Positions 18,042 to 26,865 of a stretch of DNA of 54,463 nt are shown here, piece by piece; the stretch's first letter is position 1, and each line of letters begins with the position of its first letter. A model generated the notes under the pieces. It saw only the letters and a list, made by a program, of their open reading frames with translations, did no database searches and was not told the DNA's origin. The stretch spans positions 3,546,768 to 3,601,230 of the forward strand of contig NZ_SIRP01000001.1 of NCBI RefSeq assembly GCF_011634835.1. The letters run 5' to 3'. Source of the DNA: Isoptericola sp. BMS4 (GTDB lineage Bacteria; Actinomycetota; Actinomycetes; Actinomycetales; Cellulomonadaceae). A program made the position numbers and the translations under genes.

Positions 18042-19916
18042 TCAGTCGGGGACGTACCCGCCGCGCAGGCGGGTGAACGTGCGGTAGCCCACCTTGCGCA
18101 CCCGCTCGGGCACGACGCGGTAGCCCGCCCGCACCACGACGTTGCGCACCATCTGCGGCCCGGTGAGGAACCCCTCCGAGTGGAGGGTGCGCTGCAGCGC
18201 GAGCTCGGAGGCCAGGAGGCGGCGCCCGCCGCGGCGGGCGTACGCCCCCGCGCCCACCCGGTAGAGCACCAGGGGCTCGGTGACGTTCTCCGCCTCGGCA
18301 CCCGCGGCAATCATCCGGGCGAACAGGAGGTAGTCCTCCATGAGGTCGAGGTGCTCGTAGCCGCCCGCCCCGGCGACCGCCGAGCGGCGGTACACGACCG
18401 ACGGGTGGTTGAACGGGTCGCGGAACCGGGCCGCGGTGGCGATCTCCTCGCCCGTGGGCGGCACCCGCACCATGCCGGGGTCGGTCTCGTCGTCGTCGAA
18501 CTCCTGGATGGCCGAGCCCACGATGTCGTGCCCGGCCGCCACCAACGGCACCTGGACGGCGAACCGCTCCGGGCGCGAGATGTCGTCGGCGTCGGCACGG
18601 GCCACGATCTCGTGCTTGCACGCCTCCAGGCCGGCCTCGAGCGCGCGCGCCAGCCCGACGTTGCGCTCCAGCGGCACGAGCGTCACCGGCACGTCGGTGA
18701 GCTCGTGGAGGCGGGCGAGCACCGCGGCGACGTCGGTGCCGACGGGCCCGTCGCGCACCACCACGACCTCGTCGGGGCGCAGCGTCTGCTCGCGGGTGAC
18801 GGACAGGAAGCCGCGCTCGAGGTGCGCGGCGTCGTCCCCCGCGTACACGGGGAGCAGCACGGAGAAGCGGTGGTCGTCGAGGACGCCACCCGCCACACCC
18901 GCCCCGGCGGCCGGGGCCGGCCGGACGGCGGGGGCCGCGGCCGGAAGGTCGTGCCCGGTCTCCGTGCCGGTCTCCAGGCGCGCGACGCTCAGCGCGGCGG
19001 GGCCAACGCCGGCCAGCACCTCGGTGTCGGCGCGGGGGCGGCGCACGACGCCGTGCCACAGGCCACGGCCACCGGCCCGCAGCAGCGTGCCGCGGCCCTG
19101 CGAGCGCGCGAACGTGCGCACCCAGCGCCGCAGCGTCGACCCGCCGTAGAGCAGCCGCTCCCCGACGCCCAGCGCGTCCGAGCGCGTGAACGTCCAGACC
19201 TTGTTGCGCACCTCGTAGTAGAACCGCGGTCCCGGGTCGTGGTCGGTGCCCACGAGGCGGGCCGTGCGGTGCTCGACGACGCTGCCCGGCACGTAGAGGC
19301 CGGTCCCGCGGCGCAGCACACGGGTCGAGAACTCGAAGTCGTCGTTCCAGATGAAGAAGTCCGCCACGGGCAGGCCGAGGCGCCGCACCGCGCCGGCGTC
19401 CACCAGCATCGACACGAAGGACATGGAGCGCACGGGCACCGCGCCAGCGGCGCGCGCCCGGTGCAGCTCGGCGGGCGACGTGCCGGGCCGGGTCCGGGGC
19501 GTGTTCATCGGGTGGTCGCTGCCGTCGGTCCACACGACGCGGCTCGCCAGCGCCGTGACGTCGCCGTCGTAGGCGTCGCGGGCACCGAGCAGATGGGCGA
19601 GCGCCGTGGGCGTGGGCACGGTGTCGTCGTCCATGAGCCAGACCAGGTCGGCGCCGAGGTCGGCGACGGCAGTCGCCAGGCCGACGGCGAACCCGCCCGC
19701 CCCGCCGGTGTTGCGCTGGAGCGCGACGACCTCGGGGCCGCTCGGGTGCTCGCGCGCCACCGTGAGGGCGTCGTCGGTCGACGCGTTGTCGACCACGACG
19801 ACGCGGTCGACCGGCCGGGTCTGGGCGGCGAGCGCGTCGAGCGCCGCGCCGAGCAGCTCGGCCCGGTTGAACGACACGACGACGGCGACGACGGTGGGAG
19901 TGGACATCCCGCACAT
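18042..19916 (-). CDS. Two-domain GT2-GT2 glycosyltransferase, GlfT1-like N-terminal domain
   Basis: A 624-residue protein with two GT2 catalytic domains. Domain 1 (about 1-300) has VAVVVSFNRAELL, VVVVDNASTDD, RNTGGAGGFAVG, LVWLMDDDTVP and FFIWNDDFEFSTR, close to GlfT1 and rhamnosyltransferase types that start galactan. Domain 2 (about 350-600) has FSVLLPVYAGD, VVVVRDGP, NVGLARALEAGLEAC, ADADDISRPERF and LMEDYLLFARMI, like AmsE-type enzymes. An Ala/Pro-rich linker separates them. The start is ATG 19916, one base after the GlfT2 stop; ATG 19907 is also possible. It could add two successive residues to the linker that GlfT2 extends. Confidence 0.8.
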   Translation of the reverse strand: MCGMSTPTVVAVVVSFNRAELLGAALDALAAQTRPVDRVVVVDNASTDDALTVAREHPSGPEVVALQRNTGGAGGFAVGLATAVADLGADLVWLMDDDTVPTPTALAHLLGARDAYDGDVTALASRVVWTDGSDHPMNTPRTRPGTSPAELHRARAAGAVPVRSMSFVSMLVDAGAVRRLGLPVADFFIWNDDFEFSTRVLRRGTGLYVPGSVVEHRTARLVGTDHDPGPRFYYEVRNKVWTFTRSDALGVGERLLYGGSTLRRWVRTFARSQGRGTLLRAGGRGLWHGVVRRPRADTEVLAGVGPAALSVARLETGTETGHDLPAAAPAVRPAPAAGAGVAGGVLDDHRFSVLLPVYAGDDAAHLERGFLSVTREQTLRPDEVVVVRDGPVGTDVAAVLARLHELTDVPVTLVPLERNVGLARALEAGLEACKHEIVARADADDISRPERFAVQVPLVAAGHDIVGSAIQEFDDDETDPGMVRVPPTGEEIATAARFRDPFNHPSVVYRRSAVAGAGGYEHLDLMEDYLLFARMIAAGAEAENVTEPLVLYRVGAGAYARRGGRRLLASELALQRTLHSEGFLTGPQMVRNVVVRAGYRVVPERVRKVGYRTFTRLRGGYVPD

Positions 19917-19917
19917 C

Positions 19918-21789
19918 TTAGTGGCGTCCCGGGGCGCGGAAGGTCGCCCGCCAGGCCGACGGTGCGGCGAGACGCGGGGCGGCGCGGCGCCAGCGGCGCG
20001 AGACCGTCCGCCAGCTCACCGCGAGGCGCAGGTGTGCACCGACGGTGGCGACCGCCAGCCGCCGGAAGCGGCGCGGGTCGCGCCGCAGCCACAACCCCTG
20101 CCCACCGCCGGTGGCCAGGACCAGCACCGAGTCGTGCTCGGGGACCCGCCACCACGTCGCCTGCTCGCGTGTCAGCGTGGCCGCGGGCGCCGTCCCGCGG
20201 GGGGCGGGGCGCAGCTGGCGCAGCACGCCCCGCAGCGCGACGCGCGCCAGGTCGGCGGGCGACGACGGCCGCTCCCCCGCCTCGCCGTCCGCCGGCGGCG
20301 GGGCCGCGTCGAACACGGGGTCGCCCGGCCGGTGCACGACGGTCTCCGGGTGGCCGGCGCCGACCCCGCGGGCACCGGTCACGACCCGGTCCAGCCCGGC
20401 GTGCAGGTCCGCCGGGCCCGCCAGCAGCTCCCGCACTGCGCGCACGTGCAGGTCGACCGGGTAGTACCGCATGCCCAGCAGCAGCTTGAGGTCGGTGGCG
20501 AGCAGGCTCGCCAGGAGCAGGCCGCCGAGGGGCCGGCGGGCGTGCAGGAGCGCCGTGACGAGCCGGTTGCGCACGTGCAGGTACGCCTGCCACTCGACGG
20601 TGTCGTCCTTCTCCGTCCACGCCACGTGCCACAGCGCCGCGCCCGGCAGCGACACGGTCGTGTGCCCTGCGTCCCGGGCCCGCAGCCCGAACTCGGCGTC
20701 GTCCCACTTGAGGAACAGCGGCAGGGAGAGGCCGACGTCGCGCAGCACGGCGGTGGGCAGCAGGCACATCCACCACCCGTTGAAGTCGCTGCTCCCGGCG
20801 GGGTGCAGCCACGGCGTGTCGCGCAACGGACCGGCGGCGAGGTCGTGCCACTGCTGGTCCCGCGCCGGCGGCCCCCAGTTGAAGGTGCGCTCGTGCACGA
20901 CCTCGCGGAACGAGTTGAGGACCGTCGGCCGGTTCAGGTCGAGCATGTGCCCGCCGACGACCACGGGGGTGCGGGCGGCCCGGTGGAACCGGATCGCCCG
21001 CAGCAGCGCCTCGGGCTCCACCTCGACGTCGTCGTCGAGGATCAGCACGGCGTCGGCGTCGAGGTGCTCCGCGTGGCGGTCGAGGGTCTCGAGCATCCCC
21101 CGGGAGAACCCGCCGGACCCGCCCAGGTTGCGCTGCTCGACGACGGCGAGCTGGTCGCCGAGCGCGGCCGCGACCTCCGCGTAGTCCTCGTGGTCGACGA
21201 GCCGGTCCGTGCCCTGGTCCACGACGAAGACCGTCGACACCACCTCGCGCAGGGCGGCCGAGGCCGCGAGGCGCCGTAGGGTCGCGACCACGAACCCGGG
21301 CTTGTCCATCGTGGTGATCGACAGGCAGACGCCGCCGTCGCGCCGCGGCGCGACGTCGACCGACCAGTGGGCGTCCGTCAGCACCACGTCCCCGCCCGCG
21401 GCGGCGACCTCGAACCACAGCCATCCGCCGTCGACCATGCCGGCGACCTCGACGTCGACCGAGACGGCGGCCGGGCCGCCGGCGAGCTCCTCCGTCGCGA
21501 CCACGACGGCGTCCCCGCGCGCGTCCGAGCGGAGCACCCGCAGGGTGCCGGCGCCCTCCTGCCCCGCCTCGTGCACGATCACGTGCCCGATCTCCAGGCG
21601 AGCTGTCGTCGCCCCCGCCCACCGCGCCCACCAGGCCGCGGGGAACGCGTTGAAGTACGTGGCGAACCCCTGGCGGGTGCCGGCGGGGACGCGGACGCCG
21701 GCGTCCTCGAGGACGGCCGGGCCGTCCTCCAGGCTCAGGGCGCGCCGGTCGGGCTGGTCGAGGAGGACGAGCTGCTGGGCGAGGTGCAC
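19918..21789 (-). CDS. glfT2: GlfT2-like galactofuranosyltransferase
   Basis: A 623-residue protein close in length to mycobacterial GlfT2 (about 637). It has an N-terminal beta-rich domain, then a GT2 domain with VVEQRNLGGSGGFSRG, the metal-binding LILDDDVEVEPE (D252-D254), a WDDAEFG catalytic motif (D363, D364, E366) and an ALWHVAWTEKDD segment with H388, all at GlfT2-like positions. The family polymerises galactofuranose from UDP-Galf on a lipid carrier. Start GTG 21789 lies behind a leaderless promoter that overlaps the stop of the sulfotransferase-like gene. With the next gene and glf it makes a complete Galf module. Confidence 0.85.
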   Translation of the reverse strand: MHLAQQLVLLDQPDRRALSLEDGPAVLEDAGVRVPAGTRQGFATYFNAFPAAWWARWAGATTARLEIGHVIVHEAGQEGAGTLRVLRSDARGDAVVVATEELAGGPAAVSVDVEVAGMVDGGWLWFEVAAAGGDVVLTDAHWSVDVAPRRDGGVCLSITTMDKPGFVVATLRRLAASAALREVVSTVFVVDQGTDRLVDHEDYAEVAAALGDQLAVVEQRNLGGSGGFSRGMLETLDRHAEHLDADAVLILDDDVEVEPEALLRAIRFHRAARTPVVVGGHMLDLNRPTVLNSFREVVHERTFNWGPPARDQQWHDLAAGPLRDTPWLHPAGSSDFNGWWMCLLPTAVLRDVGLSLPLFLKWDDAEFGLRARDAGHTTVSLPGAALWHVAWTEKDDTVEWQAYLHVRNRLVTALLHARRPLGGLLLASLLATDLKLLLGMRYYPVDLHVRAVRELLAGPADLHAGLDRVVTGARGVGAGHPETVVHRPGDPVFDAAPPPADGEAGERPSSPADLARVALRGVLRQLRPAPRGTAPAATLTREQATWWRVPEHDSVLVLATGGGQGLWLRRDPRRFRRLAVATVGAHLRLAVSWRTVSRRWRRAAPRLAAPSAWRATFRAPGRH

Positions 21790-21796
21790 GCGCGCG

Positions 21797-21802
21797 AGCC
21801 TA
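21797..21802 (-). promoter_or_regulatory. Leaderless-type -10 (TAGGCT) for the glfT2 operon
   Basis: TAGGCT on the minus strand ends 7 nt before GTG 21789 and contains the TAG stop of the upstream gene. It suggests that the Galf module can be transcribed independently. Confidence 0.5.
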
Positions 21803-23026
21803 GCGACGGCCGAGACGCCGCTTGAGCCGTCCCCCGAGCTCGCGCGCGAGCTCGCGGCCGCTCACCGACTCCAGCGCCGGCACCGGCGACGCCGCGGCGC
21901 GCTCGACCGCCGAGGCGTTCGCCGACCGCTCCTTCAGCGCCTCCCGTGCCTTCGACAGCCGTGCCTCGTCGCGGCGCCCCTGTCTCATGACTCCCAGGAT
22001 CGCCTCGGCGGCCGCGTCGATCGGGACCGTCTCGGCGCTCAGCATGGGGTGGTCCACCGAGGGGACCTCTGCCGAGAGGAGCCCGAGGTCGCCCACGACC
22101 CGCACGCCCGAGGCCTCGATCTGCTCGACGTAGCCAACGGCGCGCTCGTGCGCTCGCTCGGCGGCCCAGGTCGGCAGCACGAAGCGTGTGTCGTGGTCGC
22201 CCAGTCTGCGCCGCTTGAGCAGCGTGTTCGCCCCGGCGTCTCGGAGCCACTTGCAGTACTCGTGCCACGTGAGCTGCTCGCGGAGCCGGTGGTTGAGGGC
22301 CCGCAGCAGCTCTGCCTCCTCCACGGACATCCCGCGGTTCGACGAGTTGCCGTCGAGCTTCGCCGTGCTCAAGAGCCCGTGCTCGAGGCCGAGCATCGAC
22401 TCGAAGGCGTCGAAGAGGAGCTCCGGCGTCGACTTGTCGACGACCACCACCGTGACGTTCTCCGGGCCGAACGCCTCTGCCCACCGCGCCACGACGTCGC
22501 CCTGGTCGTGGCGCTCCTTGTACGAGCGCAGCGCGTCCCCGGGGTCCTCGGACAGGATGGCCGTGAGCCACGAGTCGAAGGAGATGGTGCTGCCGTCCTT
22601 CATCTGCTGCTGCCACACCGACGGCAGGATCGACGCGTAGTTGCGCAGCGTGACGACGACCCGTGCGCGTTCGCCGAGCTCCGTGCGCCACCGGGCGGCG
22701 GTGGCGTCGTCCGCGTTCGCGACGAACTCGTGCCCGATCCAGATCCGGTTCTCGGTGTCGGCGTCGATCTCCGCCCGCAGCTTGGCCCACGCGCCGTGGA
22801 CGGGCGTCGTCCCCCAGCCCCAGGCGTGGCCCATGAAGTCGTTCATGGCGCTGCGATGGTTCTTGTGGCGTCCCGGATACCGAACTCCACGCTCCAGGAG
22901 CTCCGGGCGCAACGAGTACGCCGCGTTCTGCAGGCTCGTCGTCCCGGTCTTCATCAGCCCGATGTGCAGCAGCAGCCCCTGCTCGGGCAGCGGCTGCACC
23001 CCGGTCGTGCCCCCACTCGTCGACAT
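21800..23026 (-). CDS. Sulfotransferase-like P-loop protein
   Basis: A 408-residue protein. LLLHIGLMKTGTTSLQ near the N-terminus (K26-S31) is a PAPS 5'-phosphosulfate-binding loop, and VVVTLRNYASILPSVWQQQ resembles the 3'-phosphate-binding R-x-x-x-S region of sulfotransferases. A later VVVVDKSTPELLFDAFESMLGL segment is typical of the same fold. The C-terminal 80 residues are charged and probably helical. It may sulfate a surface polysaccharide; no PAPS synthesis genes are in the window. ATG 23026 has AAGGAG 7 nt upstream. Its codons are slightly less GC-extreme than its neighbours, which may hint at later acquisition. Confidence 0.7.
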   Translation of the reverse strand: MSTSGGTTGVQPLPEQGLLLHIGLMKTGTTSLQNAAYSLRPELLERGVRYPGRHKNHRSAMNDFMGHAWGWGTTPVHGAWAKLRAEIDADTENRIWIGHEFVANADDATAARWRTELGERARVVVTLRNYASILPSVWQQQMKDGSTISFDSWLTAILSEDPGDALRSYKERHDQGDVVARWAEAFGPENVTVVVVDKSTPELLFDAFESMLGLEHGLLSTAKLDGNSSNRGMSVEEAELLRALNHRLREQLTWHEYCKWLRDAGANTLLKRRRLGDHDTRFVLPTWAAERAHERAVGYVEQIEASGVRVVGDLGLLSAEVPSVDHPMLSAETVPIDAAAEAILGVMRQGRRDEARLSKAREALKERSANASAVERAAASPVPALESVSGRELARELGGRLKRRLGRR

Positions 23027-23040
23027 CCACGCTCCTTGCT

Positions 23041-23067
23041 CGTCAGGCCCGTCAGGCTCGTCAGGTC
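23041..23067. repeat. Three 9-bp tandem repeats, CGTCAGGYY
   Basis: The units cgtcaggcc, cgtcaggct and cgtcaggtc lie head to tail just upstream of the sulfotransferase-like start. They sit in the 120-bp gap before the amidase stop. This may be a binding-site array or simple slippage. Confidence 0.5.
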
Positions 23068-23146
23068 GGCGCCCCGCGACGCGACGGGGACGACTGTAGT
23101 AGACCGTCGTGACCTCGACGTGACCTGAACGACGACCCGGGCCGCG

Positions 23147-25153
23147 CTACCACCGGTGCAGGGCGATCCGACTGATCCGCACCCTGTCCCCGTCGAGCGC
23201 GCGCAGGGTCACGGTGCCGTCGACCCGTCGCGGCAGCCGCAACTCCAGGATGCGGTTCAGGTCTTTCGACCGGTCGAGGTCGAAGGTGCCGAAGGCCTCG
23301 CCGCTCACGAGAACCTGCAGCCGCCCGTCGCCCGGGCTGGTCGCGGCCCGCAGCACGACGCGCCTGACCTCGTTCGCGCTCTTCAGCCTGATGGTGGCGC
23401 CCCGGGTGCTGGTGCGGAACGCCTCGTCGCTGTGGAAGCGCCAGTTCGTCACGCGCGTCCAGTCGTCGGAGAACGTCCACGACTTCGGCAGGACCACCCG
23501 GGCGGTGCGCACGAGCGTGGTCATCGGGCCACGCTCGCCGTGGGGACCGACGGCCCGGACGGCGAGCTGACGCGCCTTTCCTCGCCACATCGTCATCGTG
23601 TAGGACGTCGAGGTCGTCCTGGCACGCAGCACACGCCAGTACGGCCGGCGCGGCATGTCCTCGTCCCAGTGCGCCTGGCGGTAGAGCACCTGGTAGAACG
23701 CGGCACCCGGTACCGGCTTCCAGCGATAGGTCGACGTCGGCTTCCACTGCACGGGCGCCTGGGCCGACGTGGGGGCGTCACGGTCGGGGCGGCCGACGGC
23801 CCACCGGATCGCCCCGTGCCGGTCGAGCGCGGTCTGTCGCCGCTTCTCGACGTTGAGCCGCAGGTCGTCCATCTCCGCGACGAGGTACCTGCCCGGGCAG
23901 GCCGTGCTGTTCGTCCGGCGGTGGCCCAGGACCCGCGGCACCGTGACCGTCGTGCCCGCACTCCACCGGGCGGTCCCCCCGCCCCCGGACGTCAGGGGCA
24001 CGCTCCCCTCGGCATCGATCTTGTACTGGTACGTCTTCCACGCGATGACCTTGGCCAGGCCGCGCATGAGGGCCCGCGTGGGTCGGGCGGTCTCGTAGTT
24101 CCCCATGGCCGAGACACCGATGGTGCCGGTGTTGAAACCGCCCGCCTGCGCCCCGATCGGGTTGTCGACGCGTGCGTAGTGCCGCCCCTGGAACATGTTC
24201 CCGAACTTGTCGACGAGGAACTGGTAGCCGATGTCCGGCCAGCCCCGGGACTTCGTGTGATAAGCGTAGATGCCGCGCACGAGGGCCGCCGACTGGCCCT
24301 CGGAGTAGCTGTTGGTGCCCGCCGTGTGGTGCACGTACACCGCCTTGAGCCTGCCCGAGACCTCCGGCCAGCTCGACCTCAGCGACTCGTCGGCACCCCA
24401 CTGCTTGCGGCTGAGCATCTTGTCCGGCCGGATCTCGAAGCCGGTGCCGGCGTTCGCCGACGACGCCGGGCCTGTGTCGGCGCCCACGTTCGCGTCGGCG
24501 GGCGACGTGCCGGGGTCCACCAGGTCGACCCGCAGGCCGGCGGGCGGACCGCCGTCCGCGGTGCGCACCCGCAGCTGGACGCCGTCGGCGCCGGTGGTCA
24601 TGAACGGCTCGGTGCCCGCCCGTGCGCCCTCGATCCCGGCGCCGGGATCGGCCTCGTCGCCGCCCCCGCCGTCGACGCCGAGGGACTGCCACTCCGTCCA
24701 CCGCCCGTCCTCGCGCACCCGCAGGGCGACCTCGGTGACCTCGACCGGCGTGCCGGCGTCCCACGTGACTCCGGCCACGAGGAACTCGTCGGTCGTCGTC
24801 CGCGCGTTCAGCGCCGCCAGGGCGCCCTCCCCGTGGCCGTCGTCCTGCTGCTGCGCCGAGCGCGCGGAACCGTCCGCCGCCCCCTCGGGGGCGTCGTGGC
24901 CGTGCCCCACCGCCTCGGCCAGGGCACCGGCCCGCGCCCTCGCCGCCCGGTCGACGCCGTGGACCTCCACGGCGTCGACGCGGGGCGGCACGGCCCGCGC
25001 CTCCGGCACGGGCAGTGCGACCGTCGGCAGGACCACCCCCGCGCCCGCGAGCGCGACGACCGTGCCGGCGGCCGCCGGCGGTCGCCAGGCCGTCCTCCTC
25101 CGTCTCCCGCCCGCCGTCCGCCGTTCGTCCGTCCGTCGTGTGGTTCGTCGCAC
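23147..25153 (-). CDS. Secreted N-acetylmuramoyl-L-alanine amidase (PGRP/amidase_2 type)
   Basis: A 668-residue exported protein. The N-terminus is Arg-rich followed by a hydrophobic stretch and an A-R-A cleavage site near residue 54; a Tat signal is possible. Residues 55-240 form an actinobacterial N-terminal domain (EFLVAGVTWD, WTEWQSL). Residues 245-430 form the PGRP/amidase domain with zinc ligands H275 or H276 (VYVHHTAG), H411 (LGHRR) and C419 (TACPGRYL). About 240 C-terminal residues follow, including an FN3-like segment and a beta-rich tail that may bind the wall. It cleaves the amide between muramic acid and the stem peptide. Start GTG 25153 has AGGGAG just upstream. Divergent from the SpoIID-like gene. 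Confidence 0.85.
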   Translation of the reverse strand: MRRTTRRTDERRTAGGRRRRTAWRPPAAAGTVVALAGAGVVLPTVALPVPEARAVPPRVDAVEVHGVDRAARARAGALAEAVGHGHDAPEGAADGSARSAQQQDDGHGEGALAALNARTTTDEFLVAGVTWDAGTPVEVTEVALRVREDGRWTEWQSLGVDGGGGDEADPGAGIEGARAGTEPFMTTGADGVQLRVRTADGGPPAGLRVDLVDPGTSPADANVGADTGPASSANAGTGFEIRPDKMLSRKQWGADESLRSSWPEVSGRLKAVYVHHTAGTNSYSEGQSAALVRGIYAYHTKSRGWPDIGYQFLVDKFGNMFQGRHYARVDNPIGAQAGGFNTGTIGVSAMGNYETARPTRALMRGLAKVIAWKTYQYKIDAEGSVPLTSGGGGTARWSAGTTVTVPRVLGHRRTNSTACPGRYLVAEMDDLRLNVEKRRQTALDRHGAIRWAVGRPDRDAPTSAQAPVQWKPTSTYRWKPVPGAAFYQVLYRQAHWDEDMPRRPYWRVLRARTTSTSYTMTMWRGKARQLAVRAVGPHGERGPMTTLVRTARVVLPKSWTFSDDWTRVTNWRFHSDEAFRTSTRGATIRLKSANEVRRVVLRAATSPGDGRLQVLVSGEAFGTFDLDRSKDLNRILELRLPRRVDGTVTLRALDGDRVRISRIALHRW

Positions 25154-25286
25154 CGTGATCTCCCTGCGTCCGCTCCCCGCGACGGTAGGCGCAACCGGCC
25201 GCCCTCGACACCGGAGCGCATCCCGGGGGCGGCCGGCGGGGCCGAGGATGCTGGGCCGCACGCCGTGGGGCACAGTGGCTGGCAGG

Positions 25287-25313
25287 GGGTACGACATGCA
25301 GGGGGACGACATG
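25287..25313 (+). promoter_or_regulatory. Duplicated ribosome site and start for the SpoIID gene
   Basis: The pattern cagggggNNcgacatg occurs twice in a row, giving in-frame ATGs at 25296 and 25311, each behind a purine-rich ribosome site. Either could be used. I prefer the second, which places the signal peptide close to the N-terminus. Confidence 0.55.
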
Positions 25314-26651
25314 AACGACAGCACGCACGACACCACCCGCCCGCGGCGGAACTTCACCCGCGGACCGCTCGCCTGGCTCGTCGCCGGACTGCTCGCGGTG
25401 AGCGGCGCGACGGGCGCCGCCGCACCGGCGCAGGCCGCCGACGTCCCGAAGAAGTTCGTCCTGCACGGCTCCGGCTACGGGCACGGCGTGGGGATGCCGC
25501 AGTACGGCGCCTACCAGCTGTCCCGCGAGGGCGCGACGGGCCGGGGCATCCTGAAGTACTACTACTCCGGCGCGTCGGCGGCCTACCGCACCACGCCCCG
25601 CACCATGCTGGTGCAGGTCCACGGGCCGGACCCGTACTCGTCGCCGAGCATGGGCGACACCCGCACGACCACGAAGGTGACGGTGCGCGGCGGTGACTGG
25701 CGCCTGCGCAGCGCCGAGCCGAAGACGCTCGCCAAGGGGTCGGGCCCCGTGACGTTCACGGTGGCCACCACCAAGGCGGGGCGCGCCAAGATCACGGTCG
25801 AGGGCAAGACGTACTACGGCAAGCTGCTGCGTATCCACTGGTCCGGCACCCGCTACTTCAAGCGCTCCGGGTCGCCCGCCGTCGCCTCCGTCCAGGGGGC
25901 GCACGGCACGTACCGGCACGGCCGGCTCGCCGTCACCGCCCGCGAGGGCGTCCCGAACATCACCAACGACGTGCTGCTCAACACCGAGTACCTGTACGGC
26001 ATCGCCGAGATGCCGTCGTCGTGGGGGCTGAACGGCGGGCGCGGCGCGCTCAGCGCGCAGGCGATCACCGCCCGCTCCTACGCCATGACGAAGGACTTCA
26101 AGTCGTCGTGCCGGTGCCACCTGGTCGACGACGTCCGCGACCAGAACTACACGGGCTGGGAGAAGGAGTCGGAGGGCGCCGACGGCCGGTACGGCGCCGT
26201 GTGGAAGCGCTCGGTGAAGGCGACCGTGCGCGGACCGCGGGAGGCGCGCGTGCTCACCTACGACGGCGACCCCGTCGCCGCCTACTACTACTCGTCCAGC
26301 GGCGGCCGCACCGCCGACTCGGAGGACGTGTGGTCGTCGGCCGTGCCGTACCTGCGGTCCGTGAAGGACCCGCACAGCCTGGACGCCCCCGGCAACTCCT
26401 ACGCGTCCTGGACCCGGACCATCACCCAGGAGAAGGCCCGCGAGCTCTCCGGGCTGAAGAACGTGAAGTCGCTGTGGGTGACGTCGCGCTGGCCGAGCGG
26501 CCAGGTCCGGGAGGTCACCGCGACCAGCCCCGCCGGCAAGAAGGTCGTCATCAAGGGCAAGGCCGACAGGATGCGCAGCATGCTCGGGCGCGCGACGACG
26601 GACGGGTCGATGCCGGCCGCGTGGGTCACCAAGGTCCGCCGGCACTGGTGA
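25311..26651 (+). CDS. Secreted SpoIID/LytB-domain protein
   Basis: A 446-residue exported protein (451 from the alternative ATG at 25296). The signal peptide has an RR pair, a hydrophobic core and A-Q-A near residue 40. The mature start KKFVLHGSGYGHGVGMPQYGAYQ is the usual SpoIID/LytB opening. Core motifs follow: YLYGIAEMPSSWG, AQAITARSYAM and AAYYYSSSGGRT. SpoIID enzymes are lytic transglycosylases on denuded glycans, and actinobacterial LytB-domain proteins act in wall remodelling. It is adjacent to and divergent from the amidase, so peptide removal and glycan cleavage may work together. Alone in its transcription unit, convergent with the Trm112-like gene. Confidence 0.85.
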   Translation: MNDSTHDTTRPRRNFTRGPLAWLVAGLLAVSGATGAAAPAQAADVPKKFVLHGSGYGHGVGMPQYGAYQLSREGATGRGILKYYYSGASAAYRTTPRTMLVQVHGPDPYSSPSMGDTRTTTKVTVRGGDWRLRSAEPKTLAKGSGPVTFTVATTKAGRAKITVEGKTYYGKLLRIHWSGTRYFKRSGSPAVASVQGAHGTYRHGRLAVTAREGVPNITNDVLLNTEYLYGIAEMPSSWGLNGGRGALSAQAITARSYAMTKDFKSSCRCHLVDDVRDQNYTGWEKESEGADGRYGAVWKRSVKATVRGPREARVLTYDGDPVAAYYYSSSGGRTADSEDVWSSAVPYLRSVKDPHSLDAPGNSYASWTRTITQEKARELSGLKNVKSLWVTSRWPSGQVREVTATSPAGKKVVIKGKADRMRSMLGRATTDGSMPAAWVTKVRRHW

Positions 26652-26667
26652 CCGTGGCGGCCGCGGC

Positions 26668-26865
26668 CTACGGCTCGCGCGCCTCCGACTCCAGCAGCAC
26701 CGGCACGCCGTCGCGCACCGGGTAGGCCAGCGGGCGGTCCGGGTCGGTCGACCGCAGCTCCGGCTCGCCGTCCGGGCCGACGGCGTCGACCAGCTCGGCG
26801 CCGGTGACCGGGCACCGCAGGATGCTGCGCACCCACGGGTCGAGCCCCGTGTCCTGCTGGTTCAT
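26668..26865 (-). CDS. Trm112/UPF0434-like small protein
   Basis: A 65-residue protein with the Trm112 signature: WVRSILRCPVTGAELV at the N-terminus and AYPVRDGVPVLLESEA at the C-terminus. The second cysteine pair of the zinc-binding forms is missing. Trm112-type proteins partner methyltransferases in eukaryotes; the bacterial role is unclear. ATG 26865 overlaps the manB stop (ATGA) and has AGGAGG 7 nt upstream, so it is translated with manB. Confidence 0.85.
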   Translation of the reverse strand: MNQQDTGLDPWVRSILRCPVTGAELVDAVGPDGEPELRSTDPDRPLAYPVRDGVPVLLESEAREP

